Positions 8,721 to 17,138 of a DNA stretch of 64,000 nt are shown in pieces (position 1 is the stretch's first letter; the number at the start of each line of letters is the position of its first letter). This DNA is from Aliikangiella sp965214955 (lineage in GTDB: Bacteria > Pseudomonadota > Gammaproteobacteria > Enterobacterales > Kangiellaceae), in assembly GCA_965214955.1 (NCBI GenBank), contig CBDCCU010000015.1, positions 26,342-90,341 of the forward strand, read 5' to 3'. The notes under the pieces were generated by a model. That model was not told the DNA's origin. It did no database searches and was given only the letters and a program-made list of their open reading frames with translations. A program made the position numbers and the translations under genes.

Positions 8721-9433
8721 TGAGTGCAATTAAAGATAAAATCAATGCAACGGCATGGCATGAGGTTATTGATGATATTGCGGGCAATGGTTATGCGGTT
8801 GTGCCTAACTTTATGAGTGAGCAAAACTGTAAAGTTTTAATTGATAATTACGAAAATAAAGTGGGCTATCGTAAAACCGTTACCATGGCTAGGCACCGAT
8901 TTGGGCTTGGCGAGTATAAATACTATGACTATCCGCTCCCACCGATAATACAAGTGTTAAGAGAAGAAATTTATAGCAGGTTAGCACCAATGGCTAATGG
9001 CTGGATGAATGCGCTTAGAATCGATGTTAGCTACCCCAAAACACTTAACCAATTGCACCAGCACTGCAAAGAGCACAACCAATTAAAACCAACACCGCTA
9101 ATTTTAAAATATGGGAAAGGTGGCTTTAATACTTTACACCAAGATCTTTATGGTGATGTTTATTTTCCACTACAAGTAGCCATTTTTTTAAACGAGCCCG
9201 AAGTCGATTATACCGGCGGAGAGTTTGTATTAACTCAGCAAAACCCTAGGGCGCAATCTAAAGCTACCGTATTAAGACCTAACAAAGGCGACATGTTGAT
9301 ATTTCCAACCAGATACAAACCCGTTATGGGAGCTAGAGGATATCACCGCACCACCATGAAGCATGGCGTAAGTGAAGTAACTAGTGGAGAGCGGTATGTC
9401 ATGGGTATTATTTTTCACGATGCCGTTAGTTAA
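8720..9433 (+). CDS. 2OG-Fe(II) oxygenase, coupled to the Ada-like gene
   Basis: This belongs to the iron/2-oxoglutarate dioxygenases: the facial triad is visible as H140-x-D142 (LHQDLYGD) and H215 (MKHGVS), with R225 as the likely 2-oxoglutarate ligand; GGEFVLTQQ and KGDMLIFP fit the double-stranded beta helix. Its start codon overlaps the stop of the Ada-like gene. This tight coupling suggests a joint role in alkylation damage, as with AlkB, although the sequence is not AlkB itself; that role is inference. Confidence 0.85.
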   Translation: MSAIKDKINATAWHEVIDDIAGNGYAVVPNFMSEQNCKVLIDNYENKVGYRKTVTMARHRFGLGEYKYYDYPLPPIIQVLREEIYSRLAPMANGWMNALRIDVSYPKTLNQLHQHCKEHNQLKPTPLILKYGKGGFNTLHQDLYGDVYFPLQVAIFLNEPEVDYTGGEFVLTQQNPRAQSKATVLRPNKGDMLIFPTRYKPVMGARGYHRTTMKHGVSEVTSGERYVMGIIFHDAVS

Positions 9434-9483
9434 AAATATCTTATTTTCAGTAATAACTTTTTAATAAACAATGAGGACAAAAA

Positions 9484-10300
9484 ATGTCAAATATTTTAGA
9501 AAAAACAAGCCAATTTAGAGCACTACATGAGCGTAGTGAAGGATTTATTATTCCAAACCCTTGGGATATTGGCAGCGCTAAAGTGCTTGAAGATCTCGGG
9601 TTTGAAGCATTAGCAACAACCACTGCGGGTTTTGCTTTTAGTGTTGGTAAAGCCGATGGCTCAACAAGCCGTGAAGAAGTAATTAACAATGCAGGACTTA
9701 TCGCCAATGCGGTTTCCATTCCTGTTAATGCCGACTTACTTAACGGATTTGGTGATAGCCCAGAAGAGGTGGCAAAAACCATTACTTTAGCAGGTGAAGC
9801 AGGTCTAGCTGGTGGCTCTATAGAAGACACCACAGGCAACCCAGATGCACCGCTTTATGACTTTAATTTAGCCGTTGAGCGTATTGAAGCTGCAGTAGAA
9901 GCCGCAAGAGCATTAGATCACCCATTTGTACTAACCGCACGTTGCGACGGATTATTTGCTGGAGCTTGTGAGCTAGACTATGCCATAGCCAGAATTCAAG
10001 CCTTTGAAAAAAGCTGGTGCCGATGTTTTATATATTCCAGGCCTTGGGAATCTTGAGCAGGTAAAAACAGTGTTAAATGCAGTAAATACACCAGTTAATG
10101 TGCTAAGTACCATTGGTGATTTAAATGACGCTACTGCATTAATTAATGCTGGCGTGCAAAGGGTTAGCGTGGGTAGTTCATTATATACCGCAGTAATCGA
10201 CCATTTAGTTAATGATGCCAAAAAATTAAAAGCTGGTGATGCAGGTTTTGTTGATGGTGTTGGCACTTATATGGCCTTACAAACTAAGTTTTCTCAATAG
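9484..10300 (+). pseudogene. isocitrate lyase/PEP mutase family gene, broken by a one-base insertion
   Basis: The frame from 9484 encodes a family-typical TIM barrel (IIPNPWDIGSAKVLEDLGFE, ATTTAGFAFSVGKADG, GGSIEDTTG, FVLTARCDGL) but shifts at the A run 10007-10012. Removing one A joins it to the second frame as FEKAGADVLYIPGLGN and continues to 10300, giving about 271 residues. The family cleaves or forms C-C or C-P bonds of 2-oxo acids. The insertion lies in a run of six A, so a sequencing error is as likely as true inactivation. A ribosome binding site (GAGGAC) precedes the ATG. Confidence 0.85.
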
Positions 10301-10310
10301 AAAACAACGG

Positions 10311-10337
10311 GCTCTGTATAAATAAAATTTACAGAGC
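10311..10337. terminator. hairpin between the lyase-family gene and GST
   Basis: GCTCTGTA and TACAGAGC form an 8-bp stem around an AT loop. There is no T run after it, so it may be a weak terminator or an mRNA-stability element rather than an intrinsic terminator. Confidence 0.35.
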
Positions 10338-10372
10338 TTAATCCCCAACACAACAATTACAGAGAAAAAACA

Positions 10373-11000
10373 ATGAAAATTTATGACGTAGAAAATTTCC
10401 CTAATCCATTAAGAGTAAGAATTGCATTAGCTGAAAAAAATGCACTAGATCAAATTGAATTTATTCATGTTGATCTTTTAAAAGGCGAACATCGTGAGCC
10501 TGATATGCTGGCTAAAAATCCACTAGGAACTGTACCTGTTTTTAGAGCTTGAAGATGGCTCGTATATTTCGGAATGTTCGGCAATCACTGAGTACATCGA
10601 CAAACAGTTTTCGGGAACATCATTAACTGGTGAAAGTGCCGTCGAAAGAGCACGCATTGACATGATGCATAGAAGAGCAGAGCTAATGATCCTTGAGCCG
10701 CTTGGTGATTATTTTCATCAAGCAACCGATGGCTTGGGTCCAGAATTAGAAAAAGATCAAAATAAAGCTTGGGGGCTTAAACAAAAAGCCAAAGCAGAAA
10801 ATGGTTTAAAATATTTTGATGAGCAACTCGCAGGTGTTGACTATGTTGCCAACAACCAGTTTTCTATGGCTGATATTACCTTGCTTGCTTGTATGTTTAC
10901 GGCAGGTTTTGTGCAACTTGAAATTCCAGCAAGTTACACTAATTTAAACCGTTGGTTTGAACAAATGAAAGCCAGAGCGAGCGTTGCACAAAATATTTAA
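10373..11000 (+). pseudogene. glutathione S-transferase gene, broken by a one-base insertion
   Basis: From the ATG at 10373 the frame reads a thioredoxin-like GST N-domain (VENFPNPLRVRIALAEKN, then NPLGTVPV). At the T run 10539-10543 one extra T shifts it into a stop. Dropping one T restores LELEDGSYISECSAITEYID and the helical C-domain (FSMADITLLACMF) to 11000, about 208 residues. The E-C-S-A-I-T segment contacts the glutathione gamma-glutamyl group in this family. The neighbouring gene has the same kind of lesion. Confidence 0.85.
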
Positions 11001-11029
11001 GTTTAAATTGTTGTACGCTACGCTATTAA

Positions 11030-11064
11030 AAATATTCACTTTCTAAGAAGGTGGATATTTTTTT
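11030..11064 (+). terminator. intrinsic terminator after GST
   Basis: AATATTCAC pairs with GTGGATATT (one G-T pair) and the stem runs directly into a T-rich tail TTTTTTTATTT. Confidence 0.65.
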
Positions 11065-11196
11065 ATTTCTAGATTTTATTCCTGTTGTCATACTTTTCTC
11101 TTGTTGCTTGTCCTCTAAAAAATAATATAGGATTAACCTTACAAGAGTAAAAACCTGATCGCTCCATCAATGCCGCGATCAAGTCGTTTCAAAACA

Positions 11197-12606
11197 CTAA
11201 ACCTCAACATGCTTCCACGCGCCACGTTTAAAATACCAAACACCCACAACGGCAATTAAACTTTCGGCAATAGTTATGGCTAAAAATACACCTGTTGGCC
11301 CCATGTTAATGGTTTTAGCTAGCACAAAAGCTAGGGGAATTTGAAATAGCCAATAGCAAAAGAGGTTAATGTAAGTGGGTGTCATGGTGTCACCTGCGCC
11401 ATTAAAGGCTTGAACCACTATCATACCAATGGCATAAAACCCGTAGCCATAACAAACATATCTTAAACAATCAATTCCATAACCGATAACTGCTGGATCA
11501 TTAGTGAATAATCTTATGGTTGGCTCGGCAAAAATGATAAAGATAATGGCTACCGACACCATAAATATCACGTTGTATTTGGCCACTTTCCAAACTGATT
11601 GCTCTGCTCGCTCTGGTAAACCTGCACCTAAGTTTTGTCCAACTAATGTAGCAACGGCATTGCTTAAACCCCAAGCAGGTAAAATCGCAAAAATCACCAG
11701 CCTAATGGCAATGGTATAACCTGCAATTGCGGCACTTCCGTAAGTTGAAACTATTCTTACTAGCGCAACCCAGCTTGCGGTTGCAATTAAAAATTGTGCG
11801 ATTCCGCCAAATGAAGTTTTAAGCAATTTTGCACATACAGGCCAAACTAATTTTAAATGATTAAAATCTAATTTAATTCGGTTGTTTGCATTGGTTAAAT
11901 GATAAAGCTGATATAAAACACCTACTCCACGTCCAATATTGGTGGCTACCGCTGCACCAGTAACACCCATTTCAGGGAATGGTCCCACACCATAAATTAG
12001 CATGGGATCAAGCACAATATTGATACCGTTTGCTAGCCATAATGATTTCATCGCAACGCTGGCATCACCAGCGCCACGGAAAATAGCGTTAAATAAAAAT
12101 AGATACAAAATAGTAATTGAGCCGCCAAGCATTATGCTGGTGTAAGAGCTGCCTTGCTTAATCACTGAATCGGTTGCACCCATTAGCCGCAATATTTCTT
12201 CGGCAAAAAATAATCCAATTGCTCCAACGGCTAAGGCAACTAATGCACCAATCCAAACGGTTTGTCCGGTCACCACATTAGCGCCTTCATTATCTTTTTC
12301 GCCGATGCGTCTGGCCACGGTGGCGGTTACTGCCATGCTTAACCCAATAGCAATGGCATAAAGCAAAGTAATAACGGCCTCTGTTAAGCCAACCACGGCT
12401 ACGGCATCGGCACCTAATCCTGAAACAAAGAAAATATCGGTGACGGCAAATACCGATTCCATAAGCATTTCTAATACCATGGGTACGGCTAATAAAAATG
12501 CCGCTGTGCCAATTGAGCCTTGAGTAAAGTCTTGTTGGGTATCGCCTTTTAACGCGCGTTTAAATAATTGGTTAAAATGTTTAAATTTTGAGATCAATAA
12601 TTTCAA
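11197..12606 (-). CDS. MATE family efflux transporter
   Basis: This 469-residue protein has about twelve hydrophobic segments in two similar halves, as in MATE exporters of the NorM/DinF type, which expel cationic drugs or metabolites using sodium or proton gradients. Recognisable family stretches include FLLAVPMVLEMLMESVFAVT, FRGAGDASVAMKS and FNGAGDTMTPTYIN. The start is a TTG at 12606, supported by an AGAGGA box eight bases upstream. A possible leader peptide and hairpin lie upstream (12761-12870). Confidence 0.93.
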   Translation of the reverse strand: MKLLISKFKHFNQLFKRALKGDTQQDFTQGSIGTAAFLLAVPMVLEMLMESVFAVTDIFFVSGLGADAVAVVGLTEAVITLLYAIAIGLSMAVTATVARRIGEKDNEGANVVTGQTVWIGALVALAVGAIGLFFAEEILRLMGATDSVIKQGSSYTSIMLGGSITILYLFLFNAIFRGAGDASVAMKSLWLANGINIVLDPMLIYGVGPFPEMGVTGAAVATNIGRGVGVLYQLYHLTNANNRIKLDFNHLKLVWPVCAKLLKTSFGGIAQFLIATASWVALVRIVSTYGSAAIAGYTIAIRLVIFAILPAWGLSNAVATLVGQNLGAGLPERAEQSVWKVAKYNVIFMVSVAIIFIIFAEPTIRLFTNDPAVIGYGIDCLRYVCYGYGFYAIGMIVVQAFNGAGDTMTPTYINLFCYWLFQIPLAFVLAKTINMGPTGVFLAITIAESLIAVVGVWYFKRGAWKHVEV

Positions 12607-12760
12607 TTTTTTTGTCCTCTACCAAACGAATAAAAAATACTAAATGTTTGGCTTAGTAATGATAGTTAGCAAATGCGTTAAGATAAGTAGGCATTTGATC
12701 TAGAAATAAATATTAGCTATAAAAGCCGCAAATTTAGATCTGATAATTGATAAGGACGAG

Positions 12761-12819
12761 GTAACCGTTTGGTCTAAATCGAAAAAATATTGACTTTAAG
12801 GTAAAGACAAAACGGTAAC
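12761..12819 (-). promoter_or_regulatory. 15-bp inverted repeat upstream of the MATE gene
   Basis: GTAACCGTTTGGTCT (12761-12775) is nearly complementary to AGACAAAACGGTAAC (12805-12819), giving a long stem with a 29-base loop. On the minus strand the first arm lies inside the candidate leader ORF and the second arm follows it, an arrangement seen in translation-sensing attenuators. No T run follows the stem. Confidence 0.3.
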
Positions 12820-12870
12820 AGCTAAAACCCTATCGGTGTATCTACTGATTAATAAAGTTGAAGTGTTCAT
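12796..12870 (-). CDS. possible 24-residue leader peptide upstream of the MATE gene
   Basis: On the minus strand an ATG at 12870 is preceded by AAGGAAAG at suitable spacing and opens 24 codons (MNTSTLLISRYTDR...) ending with TAA at 12796. It is followed by nothing else before the transporter start at 12606. Its size, ribosome binding site and overlap with the inverted repeat fit a regulatory leader peptide, but chance cannot be excluded. Confidence 0.25.
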   Translation of the reverse strand: MNTSTLLISRYTDRVLAVTVLSLP

Positions 12871-12950
12871 TGTCTTTCCTTAGTAAGAATTAAAACCGAT
12901 AAAATCATACGTTAAAAATGATTAAAGTCAAATTTATCCTTTTAAGAAAT

Positions 12951-12965
12951 TAACCTTTAAGGTTA
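12951..12965. promoter_or_regulatory. palindromic operator candidate
   Basis: TAACCTT-T-AAGGTTA is a perfect 15-bp palindrome about one helical turn's multiple upstream of the NYN gene and between divergent genes. It could bind a small dimeric repressor; no regulator gene is adjacent. Confidence 0.3.
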
Positions 12966-13063
12966 TAAAAATTAAATTCAATCTTTTTAAGTTAGTTTGG
13001 TATTCGATCTTAAATGAAAAGCAGGGTAATATTGGTTTATCTGTTTTTACTTAAAATTATTTT

Positions 13064-13570
13064 ATGGCTAATCAATTACCGCGTGTTGCCATTTTTGTTG
13101 ACGTGCAAAACGTGTATTACACTACCTCGCAAGAATTTAATCGAAATTTTGATTACAACAAGTTTTGGGCAAAGGTTACCGATGGTCGTGAGGTTTTTTG
13201 TGCCAATGCTTATGCGATTGATCGCGGTGATGAAAAACAAAAGCAGTTTCAAAATATTTTAAGAGCCATTGGGTTTGAAGTAAAACTAAAGCCTTTTATT
13301 CAACGCCGCGATGGTTCATCAAAAGGCGATTGGGATGTTGGTATTGTGATCGATGTATTAGAGCAAGCTGAATCGGTCGATAGAGTGGTGCTAGTTTCTG
13401 GTGATGGCGATTTTGATTTACTCGCTCAGCAAGTGATTAATAAGTATAACATTCCATTTGATGTATATGGCGTAGAATCGTTAACCGCAAAATCCTTAAT
13501 AGATAGCTGCTCTAAGTTTTATCCTATTACTGAAAAGCTGTTATTAAATCCTCGTTCAAGTACCCGATAG
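13064..13570 (+). CDS. NYN domain protein (LabA/DUF88 family, PIN-like nuclease fold)
   Basis: The protein carries the acidic clusters of NYN domains: VAIFVDVQNVYY near residue 10, KGDWDVGIVIDVLE near the middle and VLVSGDGDFDLLAQQ after it, which together coordinate a metal in the PIN-like fold. Family members are predicted RNases. It is a compact one-domain form of 168 residues and ends five bases before the GNAT gene, suggesting co-transcription. Confidence 0.9.
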   Translation: MANQLPRVAIFVDVQNVYYTTSQEFNRNFDYNKFWAKVTDGREVFCANAYAIDRGDEKQKQFQNILRAIGFEVKLKPFIQRRDGSSKGDWDVGIVIDVLEQAESVDRVVLVSGDGDFDLLAQQVINKYNIPFDVYGVESLTAKSLIDSCSKFYPITEKLLLNPRSSTR

Positions 13571-13575
13571 TTAAG

Positions 13576-14040
13576 ATGAATAAGTTTAAAGTTCGCTCAG
13601 CTAAAGTTAGTGATTTGCCAAAATTATTAGATTTTGAACAAGGCATTATTGAAACCGAAAGACCGATGGATCCTACTTTAAAATCTGGGCATATTAATTA
13701 TTATGATATTGAAGCTATGATCAAAAGCGAAAGTGCCGAAGTTTGTGTAGTTACTCATCATGAGAAAATTATTGCCTCAGGTTATGCCAAAATTAAAGCC
13801 TCAAAAGATTATGTAAATCATAAACAACATGCGTACTTAGGGTTTATGTATGTTGATGAAAACTATCGAGGCCAAGGTGTTAATGGTTTAGTGGTTGACG
13901 CTTTAAAGGCTTGGACAAGAGAGCAAGGTTTAAAAGAAATAAGACTGGAAGTTTATGCGGATAATCCTGCGGCTATAAAAGCCTATGAAAAAACAGGGTT
14001 TTATCAGCATATAATTCGAATGCGTGTCAAGTTAGATTAA
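13576..14040 (+). CDS. GNAT family N-acetyltransferase
   Basis: This 154-residue protein shows the acetyl-CoA-binding motif A as YVDENYRGQGVNGLVVDAL and motif B near the C-terminus as ADNPAAIKAYEKTGF. The acceptor substrate is unknown. Its TAA stop (14038-14040) is immediately followed by the first base of the 266-bp inverted-repeat element. Confidence 0.9.
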   Translation: MNKFKVRSAKVSDLPKLLDFEQGIIETERPMDPTLKSGHINYYDIEAMIKSESAEVCVVTHHEKIIASGYAKIKASKDYVNHKQHAYLGFMYVDENYRGQGVNGLVVDALKAWTREQGLKEIRLEVYADNPAAIKAYEKTGFYQHIIRMRVKLD

Positions 14041-14306
14041 TATACCCGTTCTCCTTCAAGATGCTTGTTTCAGTGTTCAGCCAAAAAGTTTGGACAAGGC
14101 GCAGCTTGCAGGAAATGGCAAGCCCTTTTCAAAAGCTGCAACACAGTGCAAGCTTTTTGACTGAGCACCCGAAGGGCAAGGCAGTAAGCCAACCTCTTTT
14201 TCGTTATCAATGCTTGAATTAGAATGACTAATCCTGCGCATTAATGCCTCAAATAGGATGGCTTACTGTCTTGCTGAAACATGCATCTTGAAGGAGAACG
14301 GGTATA
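14041..14306 (+). mobile_element. 266-bp MITE-like inverted-repeat element, copy 1
   Basis: The element begins TATACCCGTTCTCCTTCAAG and ends with the exact complement; the terminal repeats match perfectly for 24 bases, then for 8 more after one mismatch. It has no coding capacity and is rich in nested stems (for example GCAGCTT/AAGCTGC and CAGTAAGCCA/TGGCTTACTG). A second copy in the opposite orientation lies at 49866-50131 with 10 differences. The TA at both edges suits a TA target duplication as made by IS630/Tc1-type transposases. It fills the whole gap between the GNAT stop and the next start codon. Confidence 0.85.
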
Positions 14307-14983
14307 TGTCTAATATTAAAAAAATACGCGCCGTAATTAGTTGGTCTTCTGGTAAAGATTCCACTTTAACGTTGCTTCGTTTATTAGCCGATCCTAATGT
14401 TGAAGTAGTTGGCTTATTAACTACTTATGTTGGTGATTCTATTCCTTTTCAGGCGACATCATTATCAATGGTTAAAGCGCAAGCAAAAGCCGTTAACCTA
14501 CCTTTAATATTAGTTGAGCTACCGAAGGTCTTTCCCGCTAATGAGGTCTATCAATCGTTAGTGATTAATGCAATTAAAAAGAGCGATCTTAATATTGAAG
14601 CTGTGGCGTTTGGCGATATGTTTTGTAATGGTATTGCTGAATACAGACAAAGTTATATTGAGCCTGCTGGGTTAAAGTGTTTGTTTCCATTACTGGGTGA
14701 GAGCTCAATATCGCTGGCTACAGAAATTATTGATGCGGGTATTAAAACATTAATTTCTACCGTAGACACAACACAATTGGATAAGAAATTTTTGGGTAAA
14801 CAATATAACCAAAAATTAATTCGCTCGCTTCCGCAATCGGTTGATCCTTGCGGCGAAGATGGGGAGTTTCATACTCTGGTTTATGATGCGCCTTGCTTTA
14901 CTTCACCACTTAATGTTGAGATTGAAAAACACCAAGATGATGGGCGTTTTTATTCTGTTGTAATGAAATTAAAAGCAAATTAA
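14306..14983 (+). CDS. Dph6-related ATP-pyrophosphatase (adenine nucleotide alpha hydrolase family)
   Basis: The P-loop-like motif SWSSGKDSTLTLLRLL near the N-terminus, AFGDMFCNGIAEYRQSY in the middle and DPCGEDGEFHTLVYD near the end mark the family that includes diphthine-ammonia ligase (Dph6) and close bacterial proteins of unknown substrate; they adenylate a carbonyl group before amidation or similar chemistry. The frame stays open back to 14258, but that part is the mobile element. I chose the ATG at 14306, which has AAGGAGAA eight bases upstream, both supplied by the element's end. Confidence 0.88.
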   Translation: MSNIKKIRAVISWSSGKDSTLTLLRLLADPNVEVVGLLTTYVGDSIPFQATSLSMVKAQAKAVNLPLILVELPKVFPANEVYQSLVINAIKKSDLNIEAVAFGDMFCNGIAEYRQSYIEPAGLKCLFPLLGESSISLATEIIDAGIKTLISTVDTTQLDKKFLGKQYNQKLIRSLPQSVDPCGEDGEFHTLVYDAPCFTSPLNVEIEKHQDDGRFYSVVMKLKAN

Positions 14984-15000
14984 TAAAAAGTGATAGTTTT

Positions 15001-15363
15001 ATGAAAGCAAACTGTATTTGCGGTAATGTACAAATAGAAATGATGAAGCCAGTTGAGGTTTTAACCAGTTGCAATTGTTTTACCTGCAATCGTATTGGCG
15101 CGCTTTGGGCGTATTTTAAGCAAGCCGAAGTTAAGGTGACTTGCAAGCAGAAGCCAACAGTTGGCTTTAGGCACGGTGATAAATATTTAGAGTTTCAGCA
15201 CTGTTCAATTTGCGGTTGTGTTACTCACTATGTTGCAACAGAAAAATATGAACAAGATCGAATGGCGATTAATTGTCGTATGGTCAATTTAAAACAAATG
15301 CAAGATTTGCCTATTCGCTATTTTGATGGTGCTGATACATGGGAGTTTATAGAAAATGAATAA
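15001..15363 (+). CDS. GFA family protein (third copy)
   Basis: Cysteine clusters NCICGNVQIEM, CNCFTCNRIGALW and CSICGCVTHYV follow the GFA order. It is the shortest of the three family members here (120 residues). Its stop overlaps the next gene's ATG by eight bases, so it is translationally coupled to the cupin. Confidence 0.85.
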   Translation: MKANCICGNVQIEMMKPVEVLTSCNCFTCNRIGALWAYFKQAEVKVTCKQKPTVGFRHGDKYLEFQHCSICGCVTHYVATEKYEQDRMAINCRMVNLKQMQDLPIRYFDGADTWEFIENE

Positions 15364-15721
15364 AATTAATTTAGCCGACAAATTTAATTTGTTTGATGAT
15401 TTATGGTCACCAAAGATTATTGCAGAGTCAAACGGACAATTAGTTAAACTTGCTAAAGGCAAAGGTGAGTTAGTTTGGCATTCTCACGATAATGAAGATG
15501 AGTTATTTCTAGTTCTGAAAGGTACATTAATCATTAAGCTAAAAGACAAAGATATTACTTTAAACAAAGGTGAAATTTTTGTTGTACCTAAAGGTGTTGA
15601 ACACTGCCCTGTTGCTAATGAAGAAACGCATTTTTTAATGATTGAGCCAGCATCAACAAAACACACGGGTGATACCGACTCAAAACAAACTAAAAGTTTA
15701 GACGAACAAAATTATATTTAG
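15356..15721 (+). CDS. cupin domain protein
   Basis: A single small cupin: HSHDNEDELFLVLKGTLIIK holds the first metal-binding motif (H-x-H...E) and GEIFVVPKGVEHCPVA the second. The C-terminal 20 residues are polar. Family members range from enzymes to binding proteins, so no substrate is proposed. It overlaps the GFA gene upstream, which suggests the pair work on the same small molecule. Confidence 0.88.
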   Translation: MNKINLADKFNLFDDLWSPKIIAESNGQLVKLAKGKGELVWHSHDNEDELFLVLKGTLIIKLKDKDITLNKGEIFVVPKGVEHCPVANEETHFLMIEPASTKHTGDTDSKQTKSLDEQNYI

Positions 15722-15728
15722 CCGGTTG

Positions 15729-17033
15729 TTATTTTTCGTTAGTGCCAAAAGATAAAAACTTGTGCTTTATAAAAGGCATTAAATTTAAAATTAAATCTAA
15801 ATGCTTGGCTTGTAGTTTAGTTTCAAAGTAACTCGAAAAAATTAAAAATGCAGCACTATCTTGAATTTGAATGGGCAGAACAATGGCTGACTTTAATGGG
15901 TAGCGAGTAATTAATGTATTTAAAATAACTGAGTTACGATTTTTGTTAATATAATCGCTAATGTTATTGATCTGTAACGAGCTTTGTTTAAGCGCTACTT
16001 TTTCAATATGTTCTTTTTCAGCATCATTGTTATAACTTATCTTAAGCTGAAAAAGGTTTTTAAAATTACTTGATGGCGAAAGGTGCTTAAATCGGAACCC
16101 GTCTTTTTGAGAGTCTTCTACAGCAATAGTAACTAAGTCGCAGCCTGTATAGCTAGTTAAGTTATGGTGCAAAATTTCTGTTGCTTCGTTTAATGATTTA
16201 GCGGTTTGTAAATGAGATAGAATAGATAACACGGTATCTGAGCGTGAAGACATTTCATTAAATGAAGTGATGAGTTCACCAATTTCATTGCTGTATGATT
16301 CTTCAATTTGATGACCATAGTCACCGTTAGACACTTGTGAGAATGCGGCTTTGGTTTTTTGAATAGGTTTTAAAACTCTAGAATTAAAAAACAAACCAAA
16401 CAATAAAATAAAACCTACAATGCTAGTAATTTCGGCGTTAGAAGCAATAGATAAAATACTACCTTGTTGCTGATTGGTTTTTTCAAATAATGTTAGTAAT
16501 TGATTGATATTAACGGTTAATTCGTCAATATTTTCAACAATATATTGTGCTCCCCATTCGAGCCTAGGCTCTTCTTTATTGTCACCAAACTCATCATTTA
16601 AACCTTGAGTAAAGCTGCTCCACAGTAGCGCAGATGACTCAATAAGTTTTGACATTTCATTAATGTCTTGAGAGCTAGCAAAATTTATCGGGTTTGATTC
16701 GATATTATTTAAAAGGTTATTGATAGTATTAAGAGAATTAATGTTTTGCTCAATAGCATCAATTTGCTGAATAGTTACCTTATAATAGACTTCTAGATCG
16801 CGAAAATAACTTTCAAAGTCTCTTGCAGCATTAAGTTGGTAGATTTGGCTGTTTCTTTTTAGCTCTATAATTGCATCATTTAAGCGGTAGATTTTAGCTT
16901 TTTCTTCAGAGAGTGATCTTGCTTGGCTCGATAGGCTTTGTATGGTGAGCGATACCGCGATCCATAAAATACTAATAATAGTTAAAGAGAGTAATACTTG
17001 ATAATGAATACTATTTTTAAATTTAGCTAACAT
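15729..17033 (-). CDS. membrane sensor with HAMP and GAF-like domains, no output domain
   Basis: A first membrane segment (LLSLTIISILWIAVSLTI), a roughly 160-residue helical periplasmic domain, a second segment (ITSIVGFILLFGLFFNSRVL), then a HAMP linker (PIQKTKAAFSQVSNGDYGHQ) and a C-terminal region resembling a GAF domain (ATEILHHNLTSYTGCDLVTI ... AIVLPIQIQDSAAFLIFSS). The 434 residues end without kinase, cyclase, EAL or methyl-accepting sequences. The diguanylate cyclase gene lies just upstream on the same strand, so this may be a sensing partner; that is inference. Confidence 0.75.
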   Translation of the reverse strand: MLAKFKNSIHYQVLLSLTIISILWIAVSLTIQSLSSQARSLSEEKAKIYRLNDAIIELKRNSQIYQLNAARDFESYFRDLEVYYKVTIQQIDAIEQNINSLNTINNLLNNIESNPINFASSQDINEMSKLIESSALLWSSFTQGLNDEFGDNKEEPRLEWGAQYIVENIDELTVNINQLLTLFEKTNQQQGSILSIASNAEITSIVGFILLFGLFFNSRVLKPIQKTKAAFSQVSNGDYGHQIEESYSNEIGELITSFNEMSSRSDTVLSILSHLQTAKSLNEATEILHHNLTSYTGCDLVTIAVEDSQKDGFRFKHLSPSSNFKNLFQLKISYNNDAEKEHIEKVALKQSSLQINNISDYINKNRNSVILNTLITRYPLKSAIVLPIQIQDSAAFLIFSSYFETKLQAKHLDLILNLMPFIKHKFLSFGTNEK

Positions 17034-17138
17034 TGCGCCCCCAATTTAAGTTTAAATAAATGCAATTAATTTGAACTTAAGAGTTTATTTAGGCAAGTTT
17101 GTTACATTTGATAAACCGCTGACCAGTTAGGGGTATTT

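Noticed and set aside
10000..10020. Programmed ribosomal frameshift at the A-rich run in the lyase-family gene
   Set aside because: The run looks slippery for -1 shifting, but joining the two frames needs a +1 shift, and the neighbouring genes have similar one-base lesions at non-slippery runs.
14258..14305. Upstream extension of the Dph6-like gene
   Set aside because: The extra 16 codons are entirely the right end of the mobile element, and a strong ribosome binding site points to the ATG at 14306.
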